DNA of 47,032 nt from Gnetum montanum (Eukaryota > Streptophyta > Gnetopsida > Gnetales > Gnetaceae), in assembly GCA_015680685.1 (NCBI GenBank), contig MNCI01002859.1:78569-125600 (forward strand). The letters are read 5' to 3'. Position numbers and translations under genes: made by a program. Below the pieces are notes generated by a model that was given only the letters and a program-made list of their open reading frames with translations, had not been told where the DNA came from and ran no database searches. This document shows positions 21,610 to 32,312 of this stretch, one piece after another. Within the stretch, counting starts at the first letter, position 1, and the number at the start of each line of letters is the position of its first letter.

Positions 21610-23619
21610 CCTTTCTAGGAAATGCTAGATATTATAGGAAATTTATTAAATATTTTTTAGAAATTGCTAAACCATTGTATATGCTCCTATAAAAAGATGT
21701 TCCATTTGTATGGATCACTTATTGTCAAGAAAAATTCTTAAAATGAAAGAAAAAAGTAATCATCATTCCTATATTAAATGCATCTAATTGGGATTTATCA
21801 TTTGATTTAATGTTTGATGCTAATGGCATTATTGTAGGGTCAATTTTATGACAATTTATCAGTAATAAGCCATGACTTATTTACTATGTGTCTAAAAGTG
21901 TAGACCAGGCCCAAATAAACTATAAAACTATAGAAAAGGAAATATTAGCCATTGTATATGTTTTAGATAAGTATAGAAATTATTTAATAGGATATAAAAC
22001 CAAGTTATATATTTACCATTTAGCCATTAAAGTTTTGGTTACTAAAAAACATAGAAAATGCAAGAATAGTGAGATGATGTCTATTACTCTAAGAATTTGA
22101 TCTTGATATTTTAGATAAAATAGGTCAAGAAAATTTAGTGGTACAAAATATATCTAGATTAGAAACAAAAGATGAAAATGGAAAACAAGGAGTCTTTCAT
22201 AATGAATTCCCTAATGAACAACTATTTTCCATAAAGAAGGATCCTTGGTTTGCTGCTATAACAAACTATCTTGCCACTATGAAAATCCCAATCCCATGGA
22301 GTAAGGAGGAGAAGAAATTTTTCTTAAGAACCATCTCTAAGTGTATTTGGAGTAGTCCATACCTTTATGGAACATGTTAATTTAATTTAGCAAGAATATG
22401 TATGGTTAAGGATAAGCAACAAAAAATTCTACATATGTGCCATGATGACCTAGGAGGTGGCCATTTTGATAGCAGACGTACTGCTATCAAAATCTTACAA
22501 TGTGGATTTTATTGGCCCTTAATTTTTAAAGATGCACATAAGTATGTATATGAATGTTATAAATGTCAATGAATGGAAGCCATAACTAAAGACAATAAAT
22601 GACCTTAAACCCAATTTTAATAATAGAACCATTTGATGTATGGAGTATAGACCTTTTAGGACCATTTCCGCCATCCAATGGATGTGAATACATTTTGGTT
22701 TTTATAATATATGTTACTAAATGGGTAGAATCAAGAGCCACCCAACAAATGATTCTAAGGTAGTTGTAGCTTTCTTTAAGACAAATATTTGAACACATTT
22801 TGGAACTCCACAGGCAATCATTAGTGATCAAGGAACTAATTTTATAAATAGAATAATGCAAAAATTTCTTAAGTTTTGTAGAATCCAACATATGATATCT
22901 ACTACCTATCATCCTCAAACAAATGGTTAGGTAGAAAATGAAAATAGAATTATATTAAGTATATTAACAAAAATAGTATGTACTAAAAAGAAAGATTGGT
23001 TAAAAAAATTACAAGATGCACTTTGGGCTTATAGAATTACATATAAACCAATTTTAAGATATTCACCATATTATTTAGTTTATGGTAAATAATGTTTATG
23101 GATAGTAGAAATTAAACATTAATCTTTACGTTTAGCACTATAATTAAATTTCAATGAAGAAATAAATCATGCCCCTAGAATGATTCAAATAAATGAACTT
23201 GATGAAATGAGGCTAAATGCTCTTGAAAAGAAAAAAATTATAAAAAAGCAAATGAAGAATTTACATTATAAGAAATTTTTAAGAAACACTTTTCCATAGG
23301 TGTTAAAGTTCTTTTGTATAATATGAGATTACATAAATTTCTAGGCAAGTTAACAACTAGGTGAAAAGGCCCATATCTAGTAGTGCAACCACATGATAAT
23401 GGAAGTGTTTTAATTTCACTTATTGATGATCCTTCCACTACATTTCTAGTTAACAGACAAAGGATTAAATTATATTATCAACATCACATTAAGGAACTTG
23501 GAGAATATGAATTAGTAGAGCTAAGTAGGCCAACTTATCCCAATGATAATAAAATAAATTGCAAAAATCCATTAGAAGTCCTAGCTCTAGATAGTAATCA
23601 TCAGCAAGACCGTTTGTAA
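21610..23619 (+). pseudogene. pol: Pol of element C, 3' part: RNase H and integrase
   Basis: Resumes with SFLGNARYYRKF directly after B. RNase H is visible as AQINYKTIEKEILAIVYVLDKYRNYL (21900-21985). The integrase zinc region has H-x-H-type residues in CHDDLGGGHF, then GFYWPLIFKDAHKYVYECYKCQ (22437-22572). The catalytic core shows the first Asp in VWSIDLLGPF, the second in IISDQGTNF and Glu in VENENR. The C-terminal domain ends with FLVNRQRIKLYY and a tail to 23619. Stops and shifts occur throughout, for example in the core at 22760-22800. Confidence 0.88.
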
Positions 23620-25229
23620 TATTTTAAATTAATAAATGAAGTATTTAGTCTATAAATTTTACCTTAAAAAATGTAGAGGATAACAGTATCTTCTATTGTT
23701 CGTTGGAACTTTAAAGAATTCATTTGTATCATGTCTAGAATGCAAAGGAGAGGGATAACTCTTCCTACCTTGAGATAGGTAGGTTTAAACCAAAAATCCA
23801 TCTAAGGGTGAACCTTAGAACAATTTATTATTATTTTTGTTACAAAATTCTTTTAAATTTTTTTATTTTCATGAACCATGGGATAATCACCAAGTTGGAT
23901 TTAAACCATTCATAACTAGTTCTAGTAATTACGTTTTTAATATGCCAATATGGAGAAAAGGGTGTGTCATGTTTGGACTAGCCATAAAAGTGAGATTGCT
24001 TGAGAAATTTCATTAGTCATTAAGAGAACCACCATCATATTTATACTTGTTCCCACAAGAACCTCTTGATTGAAGAAGGCTTACAATTTGGAGATGCTAA
24101 TTTTTAAAAAAATCACAAATATCTATCGATATGAATAAGGTCCCACAAGTACCTTCAATCATGAATAGGGCCACACTTCCACAAGAACCTTATGGTTGGA
24201 GTGATGTACGAGGTTCATATTTCTTTACATCCCACAAGAACCTCCTTCCATAAGGTAGGTGTTTAATGATGTAACTTTTTTAGCTTTTCCTCTTTGACTC
24301 GAACATGGCACTAGACTTGGCAGATTAACGTATCTTACTTTGGTAATTAACTACTTCCTTTATTTTTTTCTCATTCTCCTTACTTGGCTTATTTTGTCCC
24401 TTGTATCATGATATTTTAATTTTTTCATTCATCTTTGTACTTTTCTATTTTCTGTTATCTTTCCATTTTCTTTTCCATGGTCATCTATTATGCTTGGTGG
24501 TACTCTTAGTCTGAGGGTCTCCCATATGTTTTCCATCATGCCCTATATAGGTGTTAGTGGTTGAGATCCCTACTATAGTGGCCAACGATGGATACTAACA
24601 TTTGTCAAACCCAAGGCTTCTAGCACACTATCCATAAAAGTGGGTATATAAAATTGGAAATTCTTGCTTTTTGGTATATCCTTTGGTCATTCCTACTTTT
24701 TAATAACTTATTTTTGCTAATTAACCTAGGTATGATACATGTCCTAGTTTAATTAGGGGGGGATAACCAATTCATAATGGATAGGATAGCAAGGTATAAC
24801 CAACATGGAAGTTGATCTAAGAGCAAGATAGGGAATGAGTTAGATGCAACAAATGCATCTTAGATCCTTAAATCATAGGAAAGGGTAAGACCTTGACTTT
24901 GTAAGATATTCTTGCACCTAATAAAGCAAACCTTGTAAGGTGATGTTTAAGTCTAATCAATCATAGAAAAGGCCTTCCTAACCAATTTATATGTGTATTT
25001 ATACTCAAATAATAAGAATTTATTATAAAGAGAGGAATGAAATTGTGTACATAATCAACAAATAAAATTATCATAATGTTGATTAATATCACTACTCATG
25101 ACTTAGGGGGATTAGAAGAAGTACATTGCCAAAGGATATTGAAGCATTGATGTCTATATAAATTTAAGTAGAATCCTAGAATGGATCATATTGAGAGAAA
25201 TCGAGGGGTTGATGTCACATTATATGATA
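23620..25229 (+). other. Non-coding linker of element C
   Basis: About 1.6 kb between pol and the internal motif block. I see no coding frame. CCCACAAGAACCT-like words recur four times between 24050 and 24245. The remainder is featureless AT-rich sequence. Confidence 0.5.
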
Positions 25230-25710
25230 AATCATGATATATAGATTCTAGTAATATAGTTTGATATAATTATGATGAAACTTAGGTTTTCAATATAGAT
25301 TTCAATTTAATCGATCTTAATTGATATAAAATATAATCGATATATTGATTCATATTGATTAGTTCAATATAGTTAGAGCATGAGCAAATCTTATCTAAAT
25401 TTTCATATCTGACCAATGTAGCTTCAATATAAATCAATATGTTTATTAAACGTATCAATTCATATAGCATAGATCAATCAAAATTGATATTTTTGGAATT
25501 TTCCTGAGTGTCTTGAGTATTATTAGTATGATTGCAATAATAATTAATATGAAAGTAACTTGAATTTATTATATATTGATCTATATTGATGGAGCTATAA
25601 AGATCAATCCAAAATATATGATTTATATCAAACTCATGATAAGTATTGACATTGTTAAAACCTAAAAAAAATAAAAGGTTAATGAGTGAGATGACAACCT
25701 TACTATAAAA
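25230..25710 (+). promoter_or_regulatory. Internal motif array and TATA box of element C
   Basis: A dense run of ATTGAT, ATCAAT and ATCGAT words (more than ten between 25300 and 25610, several within TATATTGAT) is followed by TATAAAA at 25704-25710. ATCGAT/ATTGAT words also mark the U3 of C's own LTRs (for example 27625-27720). The block stands between pol and the third ORF, like the blocks in A and D. The motif is AT-rich, so chance clustering is a greater risk here. Confidence 0.4.
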
Positions 25711-26047
25711 GCCATAACCCCAACAATGGCATTATATCTTATCATTCAGAAACATGGGTAGTGCAATTTAGGACTTCCACCTTCAATAGTTAGGACCTCC
25801 ATTTTTCTTCAAATTTTCATTCACATTACTCATCCAAGAGGGACCATGATGAGTAGTGGGGTCTAGATACCATGTAAACCTTACATCTTGACCATTCCTT
25901 TGGAGGGTAAGATGATTTACTATCCTTCTTGGATTTTTGCCAGATAAAGAAAGCCATGTTAATCTTATTTTCTTTTGTCTATAGTTATTAGCACATAGCC
26001 TTCCATTATAAATGGCTAAATCTACTAGCACTGAGTAGTAGGTATAG

Positions 26048-26116
26048 GTGAGTATGAGTTTTAGTGAGGAAATCATTGATAATTTTTGCATGTTTAATGT
26101 CTTATTTCTTTTATAG
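26048..26116 (+). other. Candidate short intron before third ORF (C)
   Basis: A strong donor, TAG|GTGAGTATG, at 26048, a TTTAATG branch-like site near 26092 and a pyrimidine-rich acceptor TTTCTTTTATAG ending at 26116. Length is 69 bp. The ORF's ATG (26149) lies 33 bases past the acceptor. Confidence 0.45.
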
Positions 26117-26148
26117 GAACCAAGAATCGAACAACTCAAAATTACTTC

Positions 26149-27141
26149 ATGGCATTACAAAATCAACTACTTCAAGTGGTTCAACCACATGGACATGGTT
26201 GTGCTACAACAACTAGAGCTAGTGGGTTTTAGGACTTTCATCAGGCCCCCTCTCGATTGGTTTATCCAAGAGGAGGTTTTGGAATTTTACTGAAACCTAA
26301 AACTACACTTAACAAACACCAATCCTCCAAAACATTACTTGGTGTCTTCCATTTAGAAGACAAGGGTAAAGGTCATAGAGGCTAGGTTACAAGAGTGATT
26401 TGAATTGCTAGGCATGGTGAAAGACGTTTTCAAACAAAAATTAAGGAAAAAGGAGAATTATGATCTCTTCCATTAGTTCATTGGAGAGACTAAATTCAGT
26501 AGGCTTTAGGGATAGGGTTTACACTTTGTAAACCTATAGCCTAAACATCAGGTGATGGTGAGTATGATCATCACAAACATTCTTCATTCTACCCACACCA
26601 CATATGTATTTACCTTCGCACTTTCCATCATGAAGACATTGAAGTACATGAAAGAAGCAAATTTTGATTACCTCTTGATCAGGTATCTAGTATATCATTA
26701 TAACAATTATGCGTTGAAATTATATTTTCCATTCCTCATTTCAACTATCCTTCATAAGTATGAATTTCCTGAGAAGCATATCGAAACAAAGGTGCACCTC
26801 TCAATTCTTAATAAGGACACCTTTTCCCATTCTTTGAAAATCTACACAAAGGTTGGCCCATTCATCAAGGAATCATAGGAACTAGGTTATTCATTAGCAT
26901 CAAAGGCTACTAATTTCATGGATTTCAAGATGAAGACTAATCCTAGCTACATGAGCTTCAATTCACATAAAGGGAGATTCTCATAATGCTTCAACAAGTC
27001 AACTCAACCATTACCACCATGGACAAAAGGGTGGCAAACATTGAGAGACATGTCCATCCTCAAATCCATGATGATGATGAGGGGGCAGAACCCTCTCATT
27101 TTTAAGAGGATATGGTAGTGGAAGTAGGTTCAAAGTCTTGA
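26149..27141 (+). pseudogene. Third ORF of element C, Athila ORF2-like
   Basis: Starts MALQNQLLQ at 26149. After a shift near 26230 it reads PPLDWFIQEEVLEFY, with stops, into the open block 26552-26878: HSTHTTYVF, FDYLLIRYLVYHYNN and KLYFPFLISTILHKYEF. After another shift near 26985 the end reads MLQQVNSTITTMDKRVANIE, a short coiled coil, with an acidic tail. The EVLEFYxNL, HSTH and FPFLIxxIL elements resemble the protein encoded 3' of pol in Athila elements (Pfam 'putative plant transposon protein' type). No membrane anchor or signal peptide is evident. This is recognition from pattern; a profile search would settle it. Confidence 0.6.
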
Positions 27142-27448
27142 TGCAAGCCTCAAATTTAATCTTATTTTTATTTAATGGTTGTGTAAACATTACAAACAAT
27201 GGACAAGTTTAATTTTGTTTTGTTATTTTCTAATACTAGAGAGTGAGTGTTAATGATATTTTTGATTAAATGTATATGTATATGTTTTAATGTATTAAAT
27301 TTTGGATGGCCAAAATTATATCTATAAATAGTAGTAGCATATTGATCATAACATTATTTTGTTCATAGTTGTGTGTATATATTAATGTTTTTCTTTTATT
27401 GTTATCACCTTTATGGCCAGGCACTAGCCAAAGGCTAGTCAAGGACTA
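27142..27448 (+). other. Element C 3' untranslated spacer with hairpin
   Basis: No gene. Just before the 3' LTR, actagcc/ggctagt (27423-27429 and 27433-27439) form a perfect 7-bp stem with a 3-base loop. A classic polypurine tract is not obvious. Confidence 0.5.
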
Positions 27449-28371
27449 TGTTAAACCATAAAATCTTTCAGTTTTTAATGTTATAATCTAGCATTTTTAA
27501 ATATTTTACTACTTTCATTTATCAAAGATAATTAATTGTGGCAATTTAAATCGATAAGTACTAAGTTCTCTTTTAAGCTAATGTATCATAGGGAATCATA
27601 GGAGTGATATAGATAGATAGCGATTATATCGATCCATACATCAGTTATGATATGAATCGATAGCATGAATTTCAGTAGAACAAATCTCAAGAAGAATCCA
27701 AGATATCGATTTGCATAAAAAAAGTGATTTTTAATGAGGATCAAGAATGCCAAAATTGGCGATTTAGTTTAATAAAGATTTGAATCGATTGTTATGAAGT
27801 TCTTTGATACCAATTTCTTATCAAAATGATTATTTTTATACATTATTGTAAATTCCTTATAATATAAATAAGAACCTCAACTACATATGAAAGAGAGAAG
27901 AAACTCAAGAGATAACCCACACCAAATTGGACATTCTTTTGTATTAAAACTATTAATCAAAAGTGTTAATGCTTTGTGATAATCAACAACCATTGATGTA
28001 CGAAGGTTGTGAAGCTATTGCACTATGAAGGTAGCAAAGTAGGGTCATAAATTAGTTGATGTTTCCTTTGTGATATTTTGTATTTATGATAAATTTATGT
28101 AATTTTAATTTGGTTTAATTAGCTATTTTCATCTTTGAACTTAATATTAGAAGTTAAAGTGAAGCTTTGTTGATTTTACTTATGAATGATAGTCATAAGT
28201 GTGGCATTTTCAATTGAATTTCAATCTAATTGTTATTTTTCTTGATGATTTTAACTTTTGGACCATTATTGCATGAATGCAACCCATGAGGTAGTCACAA
28301 ATGAGATGACAATCTCTACAACGAAGATAACCACTAAGGTAACTCAGCACCAAAGTTTGGCTAGCTCGTCA
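27449..28371 (+). repeat. Element C 3' LTR
   Basis: A 923-bp partner of 11425-12348. ATCGAT motifs lie at 27629, 27658, 27706 and 27785, and TATAAATA at 27863-27870. It ends GCTCGTCA. Divergence from the 5' copy is clear, so C is old. Confidence 0.85.
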
Positions 28372-29961
28372 CTGTGATTCTTGTAGTAGACATATCTTGT
28401 AGACACAAGACATCAATATTTAAATCTTATAATTTTATTAGGATGTGTGGGTATCTAGATTTTTGTTACTCTAAGGCCCAAAGTGGAAATAGTAGATGTT
28501 GTTTTTCATTTTCTAGGGATCTTATAAAGCACATTGTACAGTATGATCTTTATGCTTGTTATTGAATTCTCTCTTGGCTTGTTTCTTCTCATGGATATCA
28601 TACATCTTATCAAGAAAAGGTTATGCTTCTCCATGATGGTTAATTTATGTTAAATGATCTAGTTGTTAGTTCGATTAGTATACATATTTATTGCATTTCT
28701 AGTTTTCTAGATGATTCTCCAACTATTTGATTCATTAGGTTAGTAATGACTTGGCTACATTTCCTAAACTCTTAATGAATTTTCTATCTTCATAGGACAC
28801 TCACTATGGTACTATACTTAATGATTAAATAGGGATTAATGGCATACATCTAGCCATAAGTATATCTTAGCCACCTAATACTAGGACCCAAGATAGCTAG
28901 AAAGATCAAATTTATTTGTTTTAATCATTATATTATTAACCACAATTAATTCATTTAGGTTACAACCTATTAAGACATTATTTAAACTATTATATAGTTA
29001 TTGTCTATTCACATGGCCAATATAACATCACTATTATATTTAGCAGGCCAAAAAATATTAGTAATGACCATCGATATGCTAAAAATGGATATCATATGCC
29101 CAAGTTTTTTTAAATTGAACTATTGAGGCTCTTAAAGCATAGTTTAATGAAGGGAATTGAAAGTAATTTTTGGCTCTTATAAGGAGAATATAACTTTTCC
29201 ATTGCATCTTGACAATTCAAATCTACTAGAAATGACTATTTTTTTGCCCAAAAAGGCATCTAGGAAAAACTTTTATGGGTGTTTAAAGTAGGATGAGTTT
29301 TTTAACTAGGTTGGGTAAATTTGATCACATTTGAATATTTATTTATTTATTTATTTATTATTTTTCTGAATTGAATTTTTTAATAATCATTTATCCTACA
29401 TAAGAAGGTGTATATTATCAATGTGTGTGAGTGGCAAGGAATACGCAGACCACCACCAGTGATGTCAATGTCTACAAACATTAAGAAAGATGTAGACTAG
29501 AAATGCTATTGATATTTGCAAACACTACGTAGGTGGGCATCAATGGCTTGGTGGCAAGAAAGTTTCATATTTTTGAGCATGCAAGCAAGAGCTAGTGTAA
29601 GCCATGCATAGAAACCAATCATTGACAACATGNAAAGAGCTAGTGTAAGCCATGCATAGAAACCAATCATTGACAACATGGCAAAGGCTACAACCCAAAA
29701 AGCAAGACCTACATGGCCAAGGGTCATAGTAACAAGTGAGGCAAGGAGCACCTAGAAGCACAACAACTAGAATGGTGAGTAGTTGTAGGGTTTGTACATG
29801 GCTACACACTAGCCTACATAGCTCTTTTCATGGTAACCTCGCCACTTAAATTTTTAATTTTTTGTTTTTTTAAAAATTTATTTATTTTATACAGTTATTT
29901 TATAAATTGCGCCACTTTCTAACAACTTGACTAAGTTATTATTAGAATGATCACTAATAGT
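28372..29961. other. Unassigned sequence right of element C
   Basis: No recognisable gene. It contains a short (ATTT)n run at about 29335-29360 and the assembly duplication at 29587-29680. Frames of 60-90 codons here show no family resemblance, and two of them exist only because of the duplicated bases and an N. Confidence 0.5.
29587..29680. repeat. 46-bp exact duplication around a single N (assembly artefact)
   Basis: Bases 29587-29632 and 29635-29680 are identical, separated by one N at 29633 and one base. Two contig ends that overlap were probably placed side by side without being merged. Confidence 0.85.
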
Positions 29962-30651
29962 NNNNNNNNNNNNNNNNNNNNNNNNNNNNNNNNNNNNNNN
30001 NNNNNNNNNNNNNNNNNNNNNNNNNNNNNNNNNNNNNNNNNNNNNNNNNNNNNNNNNNNNNNNNNNNNNNNNNNNNNNNNNNNNNNNNNNNNNNNNNNNN
30101 NNNNNNNNNNNNNNNNNNNNNNNNNNNNNNNNNNNNNNNNNNNNNNNNNNNNNNNNNNNNNNNNNNNNNNNNNNNNNNNNNNNNNNNNNNNNNNNNNNNN
30201 NNNNNNNNNNNNNNNNNNNNNNNNNNNNNNNNNNNNNNNNNNNNNNNNNNNNNNNNNNNNNNNNNNNNNNNNNNNNNNNNNNNNNNNNNNNNNNNNNNNN
30301 NNNNNNNNNNNNNNNNNNNNNNNNNNNNNNNNNNNNNNNNNNNNNNNNNNNNNNNNNNNNNNNNNNNNNNNNNNNNNNNNNNNNNNNNNNNNNNNNNNNN
30401 NNNNNNNNNNNNNNNNNNNNNNNNNNNNNNNNNNNNNNNNNNNNNNNNNNNNNNNNNNNNNNNNNNNNNNNNNNNNNNNNNNNNNNNNNNNNNNNNNNNN
30501 NNNNNNNNNNNNNNNNNNNNNNNNNNNNNNNNNNNNNNNNNNNNNNNNNNNNNNNNNNNNNNNNNNNNNNNNNNNNNNNNNNNNNNNNNNNNNNNNNNNN
30601 NNNNNNNNNNNNNNNNNNNNNNNNNNNNNNNNNNNNNNNNNNNNNNNNNNN
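29962..30651. other. Assembly gap, 690 N
   Basis: A run of N only. Content unknown; the tandem repeat that begins right after it may extend into it. Confidence 0.99.
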
Positions 30652-30657
30652 TTAATG

Positions 30658-30955
30658 TACCTTATTGGTATATCATCAAATCTCATCCAAGTCTAGTCAT
30701 TGATATCCATGAAAGTTAATGGAAAGCTATCTTATTTATTAGCATGATTCATCTTGTACATCAGGCATACTTGATAATGATTCATGATTCTCCCTAGATT
30801 ATGGCATACCTTATTGGTATGTCATTGGATCTCATTAAAGTTTGTTCATTGATACCCATGAAAGTTAATGGAAAGCTATCTTCTTGATTAGCATGAATCA
30901 TCTTGGACATAATGCATACCTGATAATGATTCACAATTCTCCCTAGATCATGGCT
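30658..30955. repeat. 149-bp tandem repeat, two copies next to the gap
   Basis: Copies at 30658-30806 and 30807-about 30955 share TACCTTATTGGTAT, 'catgaaagttaatggaaagc' and CTCCCTAGAT. They differ at a modest number of sites. The first copy starts seven bases from the gap, so more copies may be hidden in it. Confidence 0.85.
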
Positions 30956-31030
30956 TGTGATTAACAATTAGATTGTAGTTGATCCTTGATTCTAATTAGC
31001 TTTAGATTGTGATATGATCTGATATCAATT

Positions 31031-32312
31031 GTGACATCCCATTGCTAGATATAATGGCAAATGTTAAATGTATATAACATTTGACATTATGCATGATGAA
31101 CATGATAGGGAAGATGTAGAAGTGATGAGTGGCAAGGTACCCCTCTACTCAACCATATGAATATGAGCATTCATGCATGATCCGGTCAAACTTCACAAAT
31201 AGGCTTGTTGTGGTATCTAGATAGTTACTCATTGATCACAGTTCACTGTCTTCCCACCTAGACTAGTATTTTCCTTGTCACATATGATTTAGTCCAGAGT
31301 GAGGTGTATGATGTGGTCCTAGACTAGTGCTACTCCTAGAGGCAATGGAAAGTAACTTTGTTTTAACTAAGAGGGAAATGGTGAAGAGAGTCTAAGCTAG
31401 CCTAAGTGCGATGAGCATCTGTCCCTTAATCATCCATACACATCTTGGACCTCGTGTACTACTACTAGGATTACCAAGCACATGTCCTAGGTATGCTACT
31501 GGGATACCAAGTAGTCACACTTAAATTCTTGTTATTAGGTCATACTCATTCCACATTTGATAATAGGGATAGGAGAGGAAGGTAAAGAGATATTAAGTAA
31601 GAAAACAATAAATAACAGTAAAAACTAAGTGAATGTTGCAGTGATTAAGTAATCTCGATCTATATTGTTAGTCATGTATGTGTCCAAGTACGTCACACTC
31701 GAATAAAGGTTCCATACAATTATAATCATCACACTGAGGAAAGGGTTGAGAGGAATTGAAATTGACAAAAAGATCCTACTCTAATACTAACTTTTCCTAT
31801 GACTTTCCCATGTGCCCCATTGTGTATTTTATAGGCTCACATAGGAACCACGATATTGCGTATCTGATATCACTAGTGAGACCCCGATATCACATACCCG
31901 ATATCAAGGGTTCGATATCGGAGCCTAATAAATCATGGTTCATCAAGAAGTAAATGAAAATGGAAACTTTATTAATGTAGAAATGTTGTATTTGGATCAT
32001 GCTCTAAGGGTTTCTTGGGATTATCTTCCTTTAACATATATTCATTAGAGACAATCTAGCACTACCATCATGATTAGGCCTGTACTTGGCTAGAAGAGAT
32101 GGCTAGCCACCTTCATGTCCCACTTCACCTAATATACATTACTCACCTTTATCAAATTTGCACTCCATGCTAGCACAACCTTTAATTTTTGGGTATAAAT
32201 ACCTCAAGTGAAATCCTCAAAGGTTACCTCTAAAGTCATGCCCATTATTACAAAGCGACATCGTCTTTATTATTAAATGATTGTATTTTTCAATAGGAAT
32301 GTGACAATTAGT
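31031..32312 (+). repeat. dispersed repeat F, copy 2, interrupted by solo LTR E
   Basis: Begins GTGACATCCC and ends near ATGTGACA. Without the 823-bp LTR and one copy of its target duplication it is about 450 bp and matches 728-1215, with a deletion of about 50 bp near 32253. It might be an LTR of an unnamed element, since a weak tRNA-Met-like primer match follows at about 32314, but this is speculative. Confidence 0.7.
31123..31945 (-). mobile_element. Solo LTR E of the A/B family
   Basis: Reverse-complement LTR beginning TGATGAGTGG and ending GGTTCATCA, with the GATATC array (31850-31920) and a minus-strand TATAAAAT near 31830. It is flanked by perfect 5-bp duplications agaag (31118-31122 and 31946-31950), and no internal element sequence follows. 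This is the usual product of recombination between the two LTRs of one copy. The F copy at 728-1215 shows the empty site. Confidence 0.92.

Larger units (their letters stand above)
11425..28371 (+). mobile_element. Element C: Athila-like LTR retrotransposon split by B
   Basis: Outer LTRs are 11425-12348 and 27449-28371. The internal order is primer site, gag, protease, reverse transcriptase, RNase H, integrase, long linker, third ORF. Element B sits inside the reverse transcriptase-RNase H part; without B, C is about 10.9 kb. Reading the pol frame across B joins ...NLK to SFLGN..., the usual Ty3/gypsy order. The LTR start is TGTTAAA, unrelated to the TGATGAA LTRs of A, B and D. The pentamer ctgtg occurs at both edges (11422-11426 and 28372-28376) and may be the target duplication, but that would put the LTR start two bases later, so the exact end is uncertain. 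Confidence 0.85.

Noticed and set aside
22586-22918. Minus-strand frame of 110 codons
   Set aside because: Shadow of the integrase core, which reads convincingly on the plus strand.
25783-26139. Minus-strand frame of 118 codons
   Set aside because: It is antisense to the leader and candidate intron of the C third ORF, and its product resembles no family I know.
29335-29362. (ATTT)n run, and (ATT)n at 20636-20657
   Set aside because: Ordinary microsatellites in AT-rich DNA.
29506-29809. Minus-strand frames of 81 and 89 codons with a repeated segment
   Set aside because: The repeat comes from the assembly duplication around the N at 29633.
29931-30696. Long open frames of about 250 codons on both strands
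   Set aside because: They consist almost entirely of N and contain no sequence information.
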